Positions 23,147-33,683 of a DNA stretch of 64,000 nt are shown in pieces. The translations under genes were made by a program, and so were the position numbers. Every line of letters starts with the position of its first letter. Within the stretch, counting starts at the first letter, position 1. Source of the DNA: Lamellibrachia satsuma (taxonomy: Eukaryota > Annelida > Polychaeta > Sabellida > Siboglinidae). The notes beneath the pieces are model-generated. The model had not been told where the DNA came from, searched no databases, and worked only from the letters and a program-made list of their open reading frames with translations. The stretch is taken from assembly GCA_033239005.1 (NCBI GenBank), contig BSQZ01000005.1, forward strand, positions 3,119,001 to 3,183,000. The letters are read 5' to 3'.

Positions 23147-23152
23147 GGCACC
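23147..23152. repeat. Polinton left target-site duplication GGCACC
   Basis: Six bases immediately outside the left inverted repeat, identical to 38441-38446. Six-bp duplications are the known hallmark of Polinton/Maverick integration. Confidence 0.95.
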
Positions 23153-23312
23153 AGTAGTATGTAGGTGGTTTTCAATAAGCAATTGTGGCGGCAATTTTGG
23201 TCGATTTTTGGTGGTAGCTAAAAATAGATGGTAGCTAAAAATAGACATTGGTTAATTTTAATTTTCTAAAAATAGACATATTTTAATTTTTATTTTAAAT
23301 TTTTATTTCAAT
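23153..23312 (+). repeat. Polinton left terminal inverted repeat
   Basis: 160 bp matching the reverse complement of 38281-38440 with one visible mismatch (near 23304). It contains an internal direct repeat, GGTAGCTAAAAATAGA, twice, and ends in AT-rich sequence. Confidence 0.96.
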
Positions 23313-23315
23313 GTT

Positions 23316-23397
23316 CTTTTAATTTTAATTTTAATTTTAATTTTAATTTTAATTTTAATTTTAATTTTAATTTTAATTTTAATTTCAATTTTAATTT
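23316..23397. repeat. (AATTTT)n hexamer array
   Basis: About 14 units of a near-pure hexamer directly inside the left inverted repeat. The right end has only a short AAATTAAAATTTAAAAT vestige inside the TIR, so this is a one-sided expansion. Confidence 0.95.
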
Positions 23398-23479
23398 TGG
23401 AATGTTGGGATGTTTTCATTAATTTTCTTACTTATGGAAATTCCGACTCGACTAGAAAACAAGGAATACAGCGACACGA

Positions 23480-23892
23480 TTTACGGTAAGCATTCCTGCT
23501 GTCAATTAACTCACAACACGACGCAACTCAGCGCGAGCCAGCTGTTGTGAACCGTCAGACGGTGACATAACGTAACATTCCTGTGACCATTGAACTCATA
23601 AAATAAGAGCGAGGTCACAAGGGCGAGTCTGTTGTTGTCGAAAACCTGATGGTGCAGGGGTATTTTCATTTGAGAAAACGCCTATGTGCAACTTCGAACA
23701 GGCAGTTAGAAAACGTTACACAGGCGGTTAGAAATGTTTTCACCCGTCATTCACATCACCAACGTGTTGCGATTGGATAATCTATCGACATGCGCTTTGT
23801 GAGTGGCTAATCTGTCGGTGTGCGGGGTTGTCAGTCTGGTTTAGTCGGGGTCTTTAAATACCCGTGTATTGGAACTAGACTGCCTACGGACC
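23480..23892 (+). promoter_or_regulatory. Promoter-like region of the Polinton left arm
   Basis: It holds paired repeats: two diverged blocks of about 80 bp starting CATTCCTG (23490 and 23577), the pair GGCAGTTAGAAAACG / GGCGGTTAGAAATG (23701, 23723), and a pair GATTGGATAATCTATCGACA / GAGTGGCTAATCTGTCGGTG (23770, 23800). A TATA-like TTTAAATA lies at 23852-23859, about 35 bp before the ATG at 23893. The arrangement resembles a compact viral-type promoter with duplicated upstream elements. This is inference from layout only. Confidence 0.45.
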
Positions 23893-24933
23893 ATGGCTCA
23901 GAAAATGCTGCATATGAAGAGAGAGTTGGACCTGATGCAACAGGTAAGATTATAATATTACCCATTAATATTTATATATTCAAGTCAGTAGAATACCCTT
24001 TTAAAATTCAAATTGGAAATTAGACAGTATGTTATGTTTTTAATATATTTAGTTAATCTATTATATGTGTAGAAAAAAACAGTCGGAAGTCACTAGGCGA
24101 AATTTCACGTAAACGCATCATAATCGTGAATACGCGCTACTGTAACTGACACTGCCTGGGTCCTGGCCTGGCCCTAGGACTAGGTCTATTTGATATTTTA
24201 CTACGTTTTAGTTAGCATATTTACGAATAAGCTAGTGCTCTAAATGGTTTTCTGTTTGTCCAAGTGAAAGTTGTACTTTTTGTGTGTTTTGGTACAGTTC
24301 ATTCTAAATTGTTGTATTTTAAATGAAATGCGCACTATTTTGCGAACGCTTACAACCTTGGACTTGGTCAGTATTGACAGTAATTGTCAAGCTATTTATA
24401 AATCACGCGGTTCATAACTGCAGTGCCGGTGACAGTGCGCAAGAAAGTTGGATTTGAGTGTTTATGTAGATCAATTAGTGATTAGTTTAGTTTGATGCTG
24501 CTGTGGTTTATATCTGTATATATTACTCAACTGCACAACCTGTTGTCGAAGCGGATTTAATTGGAAATGTTAGACTACAGGACGAATTCCGTTCCGTGTT
24601 TACGATTTTCGAAAAATCCAAGATGGCTGCGTCCATGGTTGGGTTCGTGGTTGGGTCGAACAAAGTTGCTCGTTGTCTCTACGCTTTGACGTTGATGAAC
24701 ATGCAGAATATCGCAAGCGGAGACTCAGGCTCAATGAATTTGCGAGTGATTACTTTGGGACATGCCCAATCGGCAACAGTGACGATGACTCTGACTTATT
24801 TGAGTCGAACGTGGACGACCGTGTGTCCGACTCACCTGTCACCTGTCACTTGAAAACACAGAGCCACACAACAACGGTACTTTCAGAGTTAATCACAACA
24901 AGAGATTGCTACCTCTTGGGTGTTGCTTATTAA
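23893..24933 (+). CDS. Putative spliced accessory gene of the Polinton (unrecognised)
   Basis: A 17-codon first exon starts at an ATG in good context (GGACCATGG) and reads MAQKMLHMKRELDLMQQ, ending exactly at a CAG|GTAAGA donor (23944). A later open stretch (about 24581-24933) could hold downstream exon(s): one frame gives DEFRSVFTIFEKSK, and an overlapping frame gives a charged segment with EYRKRRLRLNEF and an acidic NSDDDSDLFES tail ending at a TAA at 24933. TAG|ACTACAG|GAC at about 24580 is a candidate acceptor. No family is recognised and the exon joins are not proven. If real, it would be a nuclear-type acidic accessory protein or a captured host 5' exon. Confidence 0.35.
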
Positions 24934-24964
24934 TATCAATGTTTTTTGTTTTTGCTAAAAAAAT

Positions 24965-25300
24965 AACTACATTCACTGGATTGGATATAGTTATAAACAA
25001 TAGATAATTTATTAAACTATGGTGAAGTTTTCTTTTTTACATGAAGTAGGCCTATCATGTCCATGATTCTAGACTGTCTACTTTACAACTAATTTTTTTA
25101 TTGTAAATGTAACCATCAGAATTTAATAATAGTTGTAGTGTACCGAAGCTAACACGCCTATCTACATTTGCTTCACTGGATTGGTTATACTAATAACAAT
25201 GGATAAGTTGTTATACTGTGGCAGTGTTTTGTTTTGACATGAATTGTGATGATTTTCGACTCAACTTTACAAGTAATTTTTTCTCCTTAAATAGTTTTTG
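24965..25300. repeat. Diverged direct repeat of about 130 bp, non-coding
   Basis: TTCACTGGATTGG starts both 24972 and 25172. Each is followed by A/T-rich sequence containing AACAATGGATAA-like and ACATGAA blocks and ends near ACTTTACAA. No gene is seen from 24934 to about 25550. Confidence 0.65.
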
Positions 25301-25559
25301 ACGGGTGCCCTCTTTAAATTCTTGTAACTGATTCTAGTGGGAGCATTTGAATACACTAAACTGTTTGGGAATGAGAAAGGGTGTTACTTTCTATGTGTTA
25401 AATTAAAATACTTAAAATTGTTTTGGACAATGACTGGTTTTCCTTCGCCGCCACACATATTAGTCTAGAAAAAATCTTTGTGCACAACATAAAAAAAAAA
25501 ATAGGTCAATAACTTTTTATTAATGTAACATCACCATTCCTGAAAATGGGAACTATATT

Positions 25560-26480
25560 GACAATTTTAGCTGATCTGGAACATATCTATTGTCAAACAG
25601 TAAGGTAACACGCTCGATAAGTTTCTGTATTTCATCTATAGTTGTTGGTGTCAGAAACATGGAATTGTATAAAATCCATACAGATAGTCATCAGGAACCT
25701 TTCATACAATTGTTTTCTTTTTGCAATGCTTAAATTCGTAAAATACTCATTCAACTTATCAGCAATATTTTTTGTGTGTGTGTAAATATATCTTCAATTA
25801 AGAACTCATCCTTCATGAAAGTGTTGGGGAAATGATCCGAAATGTATGAATAAATTATTCTGTGCATTTGGTAATATTCACCAAATATATTGTCTATTGC
25901 TGTGAAAGTGGTTGGAGTGATTGTGACATTGTATCTATGTAGGCTATCATAGTTAAGCAAAATGATGTTAGAGTCACCATTAAACACTGTTTACAACTTT
26001 GAGTACTTGCAAAATGTTAGTATTTTGATTAGTGAAATCAGTAATATTTATGTTTAGTGACTGATAAATAACACCACTTATTAATTTATTTTTTACATTT
26101 CTTAGATCAAGTCTTCACTTCAATAAACATACATTCTAAATACGCAGTTATAATATTAAGTTTTGGTATTTCAAAATAGTAATAGATACTCATCATCCAT
26201 TCTTTGAGGGCCTTGAAAGATGAATACTTCTGAAGTCGGTCAACTGATCAATATATTTTTCCATTGATAAGTAATTATTCAATTTACTAAGAGTTTTTGA
26301 CAGACTTCAAGTATTTAAAGGAGGCAAACCCACAAGTATAATCATTATTAGATTTCATTAATATCAGCGCCAAGGTAGTATTGTGTAAATGAACAGTTTC
26401 CTGCTATAAAAATGTTATAATCTGTATCCAAATTCCTAGTAGCATGACTTTAAAAATCAACAACTTTACCTGCAGGTGTT
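25560..26480 (-). pseudogene. Decayed AT-rich gene on the opposite strand (unrecognised)
   Basis: The minus strand shows long protein-like stretches in successive frames. The longest open one, 25987-25751, reads FNGDSNIILLNYDSLHRYNV and continues to FMKDEFLIEDIFTHTQ. Downstream in another frame come NEYFTNLSIAKRKQLYERF, then a further frame with IDEIQKLIERVTLLFDNRY. Upstream, SSFKALKEWMMSIYYYFEI and NYLSMEKYIDQLTD lie in two frames. At least four frame changes and several stops split what looks like one gene of roughly 300-400 codons. It is far more AT-rich than the capsid block and runs against it. I do not recognise the family. Confidence 0.45.
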
Positions 26481-26997
26481 CAGGTTCAGTAAATGTATAC
26501 TTAACTATAATAATAGCACACGTTGCTATTCTGTACCTTGTTTATTAAGCAATACAAATTGTGTGTACGCCTTATTGTGTTTGTTCATTATACATTTAAA
26601 CAAATACAATGTATAATAATTAAACACAATGTATAATCTTTCATTCTGTTTGGTCCTTTCGATTGAGACATAATATTATAGTGACCTTGTTAGTTACATT
26701 ATTACTCACCAGGAAGATTATAGTATACGTAACTAAATACGATACCTTAATATTAAAAACAACATACTGTCTAATTTCCAATAGTGACTTCGTTACATAT
26801 AGTGACCTCGTTAGTTTCATTATTGCAGTGGCACCTCTAGTGTGTAAACGCTACCGTCGACACTTACATTGTATTCCTTGCGAATTAACGCGTTTTTCCT
26901 ACCAAATATTGCTCATAAACACACCACCACCACACCACCTCGCACAACATATAGGTGTATTTAGGATGGTGTATTTTCAGTTGTAGACGCTGACACC
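26481..26997. other. Region upstream of PolB
   Basis: AT-rich and non-coding. A short direct repeat, ATAGTGACCTCGTTAGTT / ATAGTGACCTTGTTAGTT, occurs at 26799 and 26678. It presumably contains the promoter of the plus-strand gene block. Confidence 0.4.
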
Positions 26998-29900
26998 ATG
27001 CGAGTACACGTCTGCCGCCACTGCGGTGAGACGTTCGAAGATTATGCGCTTCTACGACGTCACGTGGAGAGTCACGGAACGTCATCTGTTGATCAACCCT
27101 CAAACTCGACGGCATCGTCATCTAGTGATCGCACCAAGACACACGCTTGCGAGACATGCGGTCGATCGTTCGGGAGACGAGACAGTCTGCTGCGACACGC
27201 GAGAACTGCATGCAATAAAGAAAAGAAGACATACACATGCGAAAGATGCGGGCGTTCTTTCAGTTCACGCGCTCACCTGAACAGACACGCGTGCAATAAA
27301 CAAAAGAAGACCTATACATGCGAGAGATGCGGGCGTTCTTATGGTGACCGTTATGATCTGAACAGACACGCTCGAACCGCGTGTGGTGACGACGTCGAAC
27401 CACCTTTACCGAAGCGGTCGAGATGGGAAAGTACTATTACCCTCCCCCCATTCGTCGAAGATCCCATCGAACCACCCGATCGACTTCCCTTCCCAGACGC
27501 TCTGTCGGCGGACTTGTTAGACGTCGTTCGGGAGCACTGGTCTACCATTAGAACACGCATAGCGAGAGGACCTGTTCAGACCAGGTTCAATTACAGATTG
27601 ACCACTCTAGACACGACCGCTCTAGAGGAGCCTTTGAATAGAATGTTCCAGGAGCAGACCACTGCATTCAAAATTAATCTCAGTTACGGGTTCATTCTGA
27701 GGAACAAGGACACGGGACGATACAGGTATTATCACGCGTCTTGTAACTGTTGCGGACGATACCTGGACGAACCCAGTCTCATCACAAACCGCAGTGACTT
27801 TGACGAGTTTCTGGAACGAATTCGAGAAACCGACGTCTTGCAGTGGGCCATCGCTCAAAGACCGGATTCGGCATGGGTGTGCGAACTCGTGACAAATGCC
27901 ACCTTCTTCGTCAATCGTATCATCGATCATCCCATTGGTTGTGTGGGCTTGACCCTTCCCGCTTATGTGAAGAACAACAAAGCTGTCATCGGTCTGGAAA
28001 GGGAACCCAACCATTCCAAAAGGTACACCGACAACCTGTGTCTCTTCCGCTGTCTGGCCCTGCATCGAGGAGGTGACAGATATCGGTTGGAACCGGCAGT
28101 GAAGACGTTGTACGAGATGTACGATCGCGATGAAGGGGTACCCATGCAAGACTTTACAGGGGTCACACTCGATGACCTCTATCGCGTAGAAATCATGTTC
28201 AAATTGAACGTGTGCGTGTACAAGCTTGTCAAGTCGGACAAAGATGGAAAGACGACTGCCGAACTCGTCAGACGATCGTTGTGTCACTATGACAACACGT
28301 TGAACGTCAACTTGCACGAGACACACTTTTCCTATATCCAAGACGAGCGCATGTACTGTCACTCGTATCGGTGTCGAAAGTGTGGTGACTGTCTATGGAA
28401 AGATGCATATAAACTGCACAAACACGAACGTACGTGTGCGGGTGGCGTACGACGAGTTTATCCGGGAGGTGTCTACCACTCCACCCCATCGATATTCGAA
28501 CGTCTGGACGATGAGAACATTCGAGTCTCCGAATCGTTGCGCTATTATCCGTACCGTGCCACTTTTGACTTCGAGTGTTATTTCGATACCGCGCAACTTC
28601 CGTCGGACAGTGACAAGGTCCACTGGGTAGCACGTCACGTCCCGTTGAGCGTCAGCGTGGCGTCGAACGTGCCCGGACACGAAGAAGTGCAATGTCTCGT
28701 CACAGATGGAAATCCTGACAAGTTGGTGGCCGACATGATGAACATCCTACGAGCAATGAGCGATGCAGCGTACAAAGATCTAAAAGATTCTTATGAGGAT
28801 GTGTTGGAACAACTTGCCGAGGCAATAACCGAATGGGACGAACGGGAGCATGCCGCACGATCACCTGGGGCAGATGATGCCAACGATAAGGAGTCGCAAC
28901 CACCCACCAATCCGTACAAAACGCTGATGGGACAACTATACGGGTGGCTTCATCAATTACCCGTGATCGGGTTCAATTCGGGGAAGTACGATCTGAACGC
29001 CATAAAAAAGTTCATAGTACCCCATTTTCTTGCCGAAACAACGGAAGAATGTGCAGAAGGTTTTGGTCCGAGGGAAAAATCGGAAGAAAGTACCGACTCA
29101 AAACAAGAAGATCAAAACGGTATCGGATCCTTTTTCGTCATCAAACGAAACAACACGTTCATGTGCCTATCGTCGAATCAACTGAAATTCCTAGACATGA
29201 CGAATTACATTGCCCCGGGGTTCAGCTACGACAAGTACCTGAAAGCATACGGATGCGAGGTCACGAAAGGTCATTTCCCGTACGAGTACATGGACTGTTT
29301 GGAGAGGCTCGACGACACAATGCTTCCACCGAAAGAGGCCTTCTACAGTCAACTGAAGAACGAAGGTATTTCCGACGACGATTACGCTAGTTGCGAGAAG
29401 GCGTGGCGCGATAATGACATGACGACTTTACGAGACTTTCTCGTTTGGTACAACAACAGAGACGTAGTGCCTTTTTTGCAAGCCATTCACAGACAGTTCA
29501 CCTTCTATGAGCAGCGTGGCATCGACATGTTCAAGCAAGGGATCAGCGTACCCGGACTGACCTTGCTTTACCTGTTCAACGACCTACCGGAAAAGACCTA
29601 CTTTACGATCTTCAACGAGAAGAATAAAGATCTTCATCAACTCGTGAAAGACGGTATTGTGGGTGGTCCATCTATAGTCTTTCAAAGATACCACGAGAAA
29701 GGGGTCACCAAGATACGTCAGACCGAGTACGGGGAGACCGCTCGACCGTGTGGATCGATCGTCGGTTACGATGCCAACGCTCTATACCTGTGGTCTCTGA
29801 TGCAAGACATGCCGACGGGATGGTACAAGCGTCGACGCGAAGAGAACGAGTTCCGACCCGAATCGGCGCAGCTGCACGGGCAGATGGCCGCGGAATGGTT

Positions 29901-31497
29901 GACGTGGGAGTCCGAACGGACGGGACACTCTATCCGGCATCAGGTCAACGGTCGGGAGAAGAGGATAGGTAAACTTCCGGTGGACGGATGGTGCAGCACA
30001 ACGAAGACAGCGTATCAGTACCAAGGATGTTACTTTCATGGCTGCCCGTGCTTGGCTCTAGAAACGAACGCCGTTAATGGGAAACCAATGACCCAACTTC
30101 TCGCCGAGACCCGAAAGAACACTGCATACTTACGTCACTTCGTCAAGGTTGTCGAGTTGTGGGAATGTCAGTGGAAAAACATGAGAAAAGATGCGGCCGT
30201 GAAAAGATGTCAAGATGCAGCGTTTCCTCGTCGACGACACGCGAAATGGAAGATGACGCAACAGCAGATCTTGACCGATGTGCGCACCGGTACTCTGTTC
30301 GGTATGATTGAGTGCGACGTTCGCGTACCGGAAGAATTGCGCGCGCACTTCGCCGAGATGCAGCCCGTGTTCAAGAACGTCAACATGACCCGCGACGATC
30401 TCGGACCATTCATGCGTCGATACGCCGAAGATCACGATATCATGACGCGTCCGAGGCGCATGCTCGTTGGTAGTTTCCGCGGCGATAAGATGCTGTTCGC
30501 CACGCCACTCCTGACGTGGTACCTGGACCACGGACTCGAGGTGACGCGCGTTTATCAGGTCATCGAGTACGAACCCAACCCATGCTTCCGTCGGTTCGGT
30601 GACGCGGTATCTACGGCCCGACGCGAGGGAGATGTCCACCCCCACAAGGCCATCATCGCGGACACCATGAAACTCCTGGGGAATTCGGGGTACGGGAAGA
30701 CCATCACCAACGTAGACCGACATCGCGACGTGAAATACTGCAGGGAGGTTGAAGCGTCGCGCATGATCAACGATCGTCGATTCCGTCAACTCGATGTCGT
30801 CGTCGACAACGCGTATGAGATCGAGATGAGCAAGAGAACAGTGACGTATGCCTTGCCTATACACGTGGGATTTTTCGTTCTACAGTATGCCAAAATGCGC
30901 ATGCTGCAGTTCTACTACGACTTTATCGACAGGTACCTGGAACGACCTTAGTTCCAGTACTGCGAGACAGATACGGATAGCGCCTATTTGGCCTTGGCCG
31001 GTGAGTCCGTCGACGATATCGTAACTCCGGAACTTCGAGAGCATTACTTCCGACACCGATCCCAATGGCTCCCATCCGAATGTTGCGTCGACCACGAATC
31101 CGAGTACGTGCGCTGTCGACTCGCCGGTCATCCTTGGATCGGCTCTGCATCATGCTGTGTTGCGCGCAAAGAATATGACAAGAGGACACCCGGTCTGTTC
31201 AAGGTGGAGTGGTCTGGCGATGGGTTCGTGGGGTTGTGCAGCAAAACATACTATTGCTTCGGACCCACCGACAAGTATAGCACGAAAGGTCTGAGCAAAC
31301 GTCACAACGAGATCGACAAAGACGCGTTCCTCGAGGTACTCACCAATAGAAGGAGCGGTAGCGGAAAGAATCGCGGGTTCCGAGTGAACCACTCGTCCGT
31401 GTTGACATATGTGCAGGAACGAGCCGCCCTCACCTACTTCTATGCAAAACGCGTGGTGCTCGAAGACGGGGTGAGCACGGGTCCGGTGAACGTGTAG
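26998..31497 (+). pseudogene. POLB: Protein-primed DNA polymerase B with N-terminal zinc fingers; in-frame TAG
   Basis: Polinton family-B polymerase, about 1,500 codons. Residues 6-129 form four zinc-finger-like units (C2H2/C2HC), for example CRHCGETF at 6 and CERCGRSF at 81. The 3'-5' exonuclease motifs are DFE (D524), a Tyr-Asp pair in the FNSGKYDLN block (D665) and YNNRD (D822). Polymerase motif A is YDANALYLWS (D925) and motif B is KLLGNSGYGKT (K1225). The frame is cut by TAG at 30949-30951 (codon 1318). Seven codons later the same frame continues with motif C (DTDS, Asp codons 1325 and 1327) and the C-terminal block with TPGLFKVEW, to a stop at 31495-31497. As read, the product lacks motif C and cannot polymerise. 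The polymerase would copy the element from protein-primed ends. Confidence 0.95.
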
Positions 31498-31535
31498 AAA
31501 AGATGACGCGCTACGGAAGACATTCATAAGTGACC

Positions 31536-32163
31536 ATGGACGCGCGATGGAAGCATCCATTCACATGCGTCATCGCCGGACCGACGGGGTGTGGTAAGAG
31601 CACCTTCGTGACGCGTCTGCTACTTCACGCATCAATGACGATGAACCCTCCTCCCGAGAAAATGACGTGGTGTTACGGAGAATGGCAATCGGCTTACGCG
31701 TCGATGAGCATGCCCAACTTTGCAGTTCGAGGAAGGCTTACCGAATGCGTCATTGTTCGATCCCAAGACGAGGAACCTCGTCGTCATATATGATCTGATG
31801 GCTGAAACGGACGGTCGGGTCACGACCTTGTTCACCAAAAAGAGTCATCACAGTAACACATCCGTCCTCTATCTCGTGCAGAACCTGTTTCCTAAAAACA
31901 AGGAAAGTCGCACCATCAGCCTGAACGCTCAATACATGGTGGTGTTCAAGAATCCCCGTGACACGTCGCAGATAACGCACTTGGCACGACAAATGTATCC
32001 GGGTCGTGTCAAATTCGTGCAAGAAGCTTTCAAAGATGCAACGGCGGTACCATATGGCTACCTGTTGATCGATCTGAAACAGGACACGCCCGAAGATCTA
32101 CGCTTACGTACGACCATTTTTCCGGACGACCCCGTCCAGTACGTCTACTTACCGAAGGTATAA
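31536..32163 (+). pseudogene. ATP: FtsK/HerA-type genome-packaging ATPase, frameshifted
   Basis: The start is ATG 31536 (MDARWKHPF). Walker A is AGPTGCGKST at about residues 13-22. The frame shifts by +1 (or -2) near 31715-31725: the N-terminal frame runs on to a stop at about 31796, while the continuation reads QFEEGLPNASLFDP from about 31723 and then NLVVIYDLMAETDG. In this family the Walker B box normally ends in two acidic residues (DD/DE); here the first is Tyr. The downstream sensor-like TKKSHHSNTSV, the SLNAQYMVVFKNPRD block and PYGYLLIDL are preserved. The enzyme would pump element DNA into capsids. It follows PolB by 38 bp. Confidence 0.92.
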
Positions 32164-32199
32164 AAACGCTGAGCGCTGGTTCGAGTCTTCATTCGCACG

Positions 32200-32543
32200 A
32201 TGTCCGAACTGGTGAAAAGACACATCCTGTGTATACAGGCGCTGAATAGATACAAAAACAACAAATTGAGAAGAGCCATCCTCGCCAACGCTGACGCCGA
32301 TCTCATTTGCGCTCTGGCCGAGTGTGCCTACAACGTCTTGAAAGGGAACGTTCCGTTGACTCCGACACATAGAAGGCGGTTGAAAAATACAGGAAAGAAC
32401 TGCGCGAGTTGGCTAAGAGACAGTTGCCCATCGCGAGGAGGAGACACATCCTACAAGAACAGACCGGTGGTTTCCTATCGGCTTTACTAGCTCCGTTGGC
32501 AGGTTCGGTGATCCTTCCCTTGCTCAGACAGGTGCTCGCGTAG
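32200..32543 (+). pseudogene. Small conserved Polinton protein (LKGNVPLTP ... GGFLSALLAP type), frameshifted
   Basis: The N-terminal frame starts MSELVKRHILCIQ and carries the conserved NVLKGNVPLTP core at about residues 45-55. A -1 type frameshift near 32381-32395 (close to an AAAAA run) moves the basic and hydrophobic C-terminus into another frame, where GGFLSALLAPLAGS and a final hydrophobic helix end at TAG 32541-32543. This short protein, with a basic middle and a C-terminal Gly-rich hydrophobic helix, is a recurrent companion of ATPase genes in metazoan Polintons. A virion or membrane-active role is plausible, but the function is not established. The next gene begins directly at 32544. 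Confidence 0.8.
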
Positions 32544-33443
32544 ATGGAGCACGCGCGAAAAATGGCCTTGGTGGATCCACGATTGTTGGAGACCCTTCGA
32601 TCACCACCACCGCCTACAGACACGGTTGGTAAGGTCATGCAAGGACTCGACGCCGAGATGACCTCCATTCTCGATCAAAAAGACCTAAACGATGGGGGCA
32701 AAGTGAAACTGTACAATCAGGTGTTACAGCGATACAACCACTTGTCCGATCGACGCGACAAACAGCCGACACGAGTGGTTGTAGTGAACGATGATGCAAC
32801 GACAGAAACAGCGACACCGGAAAAGCCGGCAGTAGCACCAGCAACAGCAGCTCCCTCTGCCGTAGAGGCCGACATCGTGGACAGCGTTCCAAAGACCATG
32901 AAGGTTAAGGTCAAGAAGTTGATAGATCGTCTCAAAACCCAGCTCTCGTGGACCGATCGAGGCGAATTGTTACACGACGGTACGCCGGTGCCTGGAAGTA
33001 ACATGGTGGATCTCGTGAACGATGTATTGCGAAAAAGAAGAAAGAGCGATCCTGTAGGATGGCAAGCTTTCGCGCAGCAGCTCAAACGTATCAACCTACC
33101 CATGGAATTGATCGGTAACGTCGAACGGAGACGCTACATACGACAGGCGGCAACGGCAACACCGGTGGCGGTGACACCCAGAAATCGTCCGTTACCGCGT
33201 TGGACCCCTACAGTCGTTGGCAAGTGGAACAGTCCAAAAGTCCTCGAAAAAACGTCATCGTCGGTTGTCGTCACTGGATGGTTGGGAGTCGTTTTAAGAG
33301 TTGTGCGCTACGACGATTCAACAGTTAACCATGGTATCGGTAGTGGACACATATCGCTTGGTAGTCCTAGGAGTACTGTACAAGACCGCCGACTACTACC
33401 CACTGACAGGGGTGTTTGTCTCGGTGCTGTACATGACCGCTGA
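32544..33443 (+). CDS. Conserved Polinton protein of unknown function (MEHARKM type), likely frameshifted C-terminus
   Basis: The ATG follows the previous stop with no gap. The 299-codon frame has a conserved N-terminal part (LVDPRLLETL, VGKVMQGLDAEM, KVKLYNQVLQRYN), a low-complexity A/T/P linker at about residues 85-110, and a conserved C-terminal domain with KKLIDRLKTQ, GSNMVDLVNDVLR and GWQAFAQQLKRINLP. Proteins of this layout travel with Polinton capsid genes; the function is unknown. After about residue 215 the frame becomes unlike the family and runs 115 bp into the next gene. The -1 frame instead gives a basic Trp-containing tail that stops at 33326-33328, two bases before the next ATG. 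A -1 frameshift at about 33170-33210 is therefore likely. Confidence 0.75.
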   Translation: MEHARKMALVDPRLLETLRSPPPPTDTVGKVMQGLDAEMTSILDQKDLNDGGKVKLYNQVLQRYNHLSDRRDKQPTRVVVVNDDATTETATPEKPAVAPATAAPSAVEADIVDSVPKTMKVKVKKLIDRLKTQLSWTDRGELLHDGTPVPGSNMVDLVNDVLRKRRKSDPVGWQAFAQQLKRINLPMELIGNVERRRYIRQAATATPVAVTPRNRPLPRWTPTVVGKWNSPKVLEKTSSSVVVTGWLGVVLRVVRYDDSTVNHGIGSGHISLGSPRSTVQDRRLLPTDRGVCLGAVHDR

Positions 33444-33489
33444 CTACTACCCGCTCGCGAAAAAAGTCTTGCCGCTACTTCGATGGTAG
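33331..33489 (+). CDS. Small hydrophobic protein with internal LYxTADYYPL duplication
   Basis: A 52-codon frame starting MVSVVDTYRLVVLG contains two copies of LYKTADYYPL / LYMTADYYPL, encoded by a roughly 48-nt direct repeat. It overlaps the questionable end of the upstream frame and ends TGGTAG, overlapping the next ATG at 33483. Size and placement match the small membrane-type proteins of Polintons, but the sequence is not recognised. The duplication may be a slippage event. Confidence 0.45.
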   Translation: MVSVVDTYRLVVLGVLYKTADYYPLTGVFVSVLYMTADYYPLAKKVLPLLRW

Positions 33490-33683
33490 GATATCGACCT
33501 ATCGTCGTGGGAGTGCTGTTTTGTATCCTACTATACATTATCGCACTCGTCGCTAGATATTACCTCAGTTCGTCTCCTCTAGTCGTGTGGTGCAAACCAT
33601 GGGACGTCGACTCGAAGAATCACTCAAACGCGTCTACTTCGATCCGAAACGCGTCGGAAGTTATGGTGGGGTCAACGCACTGA
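33483..33683 (+). CDS. Small single-pass membrane protein
   Basis: The 66-codon frame starts MVGYRPIVVGVLFCILLYII, one strongly hydrophobic helix (about residues 6-26), followed by a short polar tail. Its 3' half overlaps the integrase start in another frame. Small transmembrane proteins are common in Polinton and adintovirus genomes. Function unknown. Confidence 0.5.
   Translation: MVGYRPIVVGVLFCILLYIIALVARYYLSSSPLVVWCKPWDVDSKNHSNASTSIRNASEVMVGSTH

Noticed and set aside
27622..30864. Long minus-strand frames opposite PolB (246 and 244 codons)
   Set aside because: They are shadows of the polymerase coding strand with no recognisable motifs.
30949..30951. Stop-codon readthrough or an alternative genetic code at the PolB TAG
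   Set aside because: TAG is used as a normal terminator for other genes here (31495-31497, 32541-32543, 34664-34666 region), and a single internal TAG is more simply a mutation or error.
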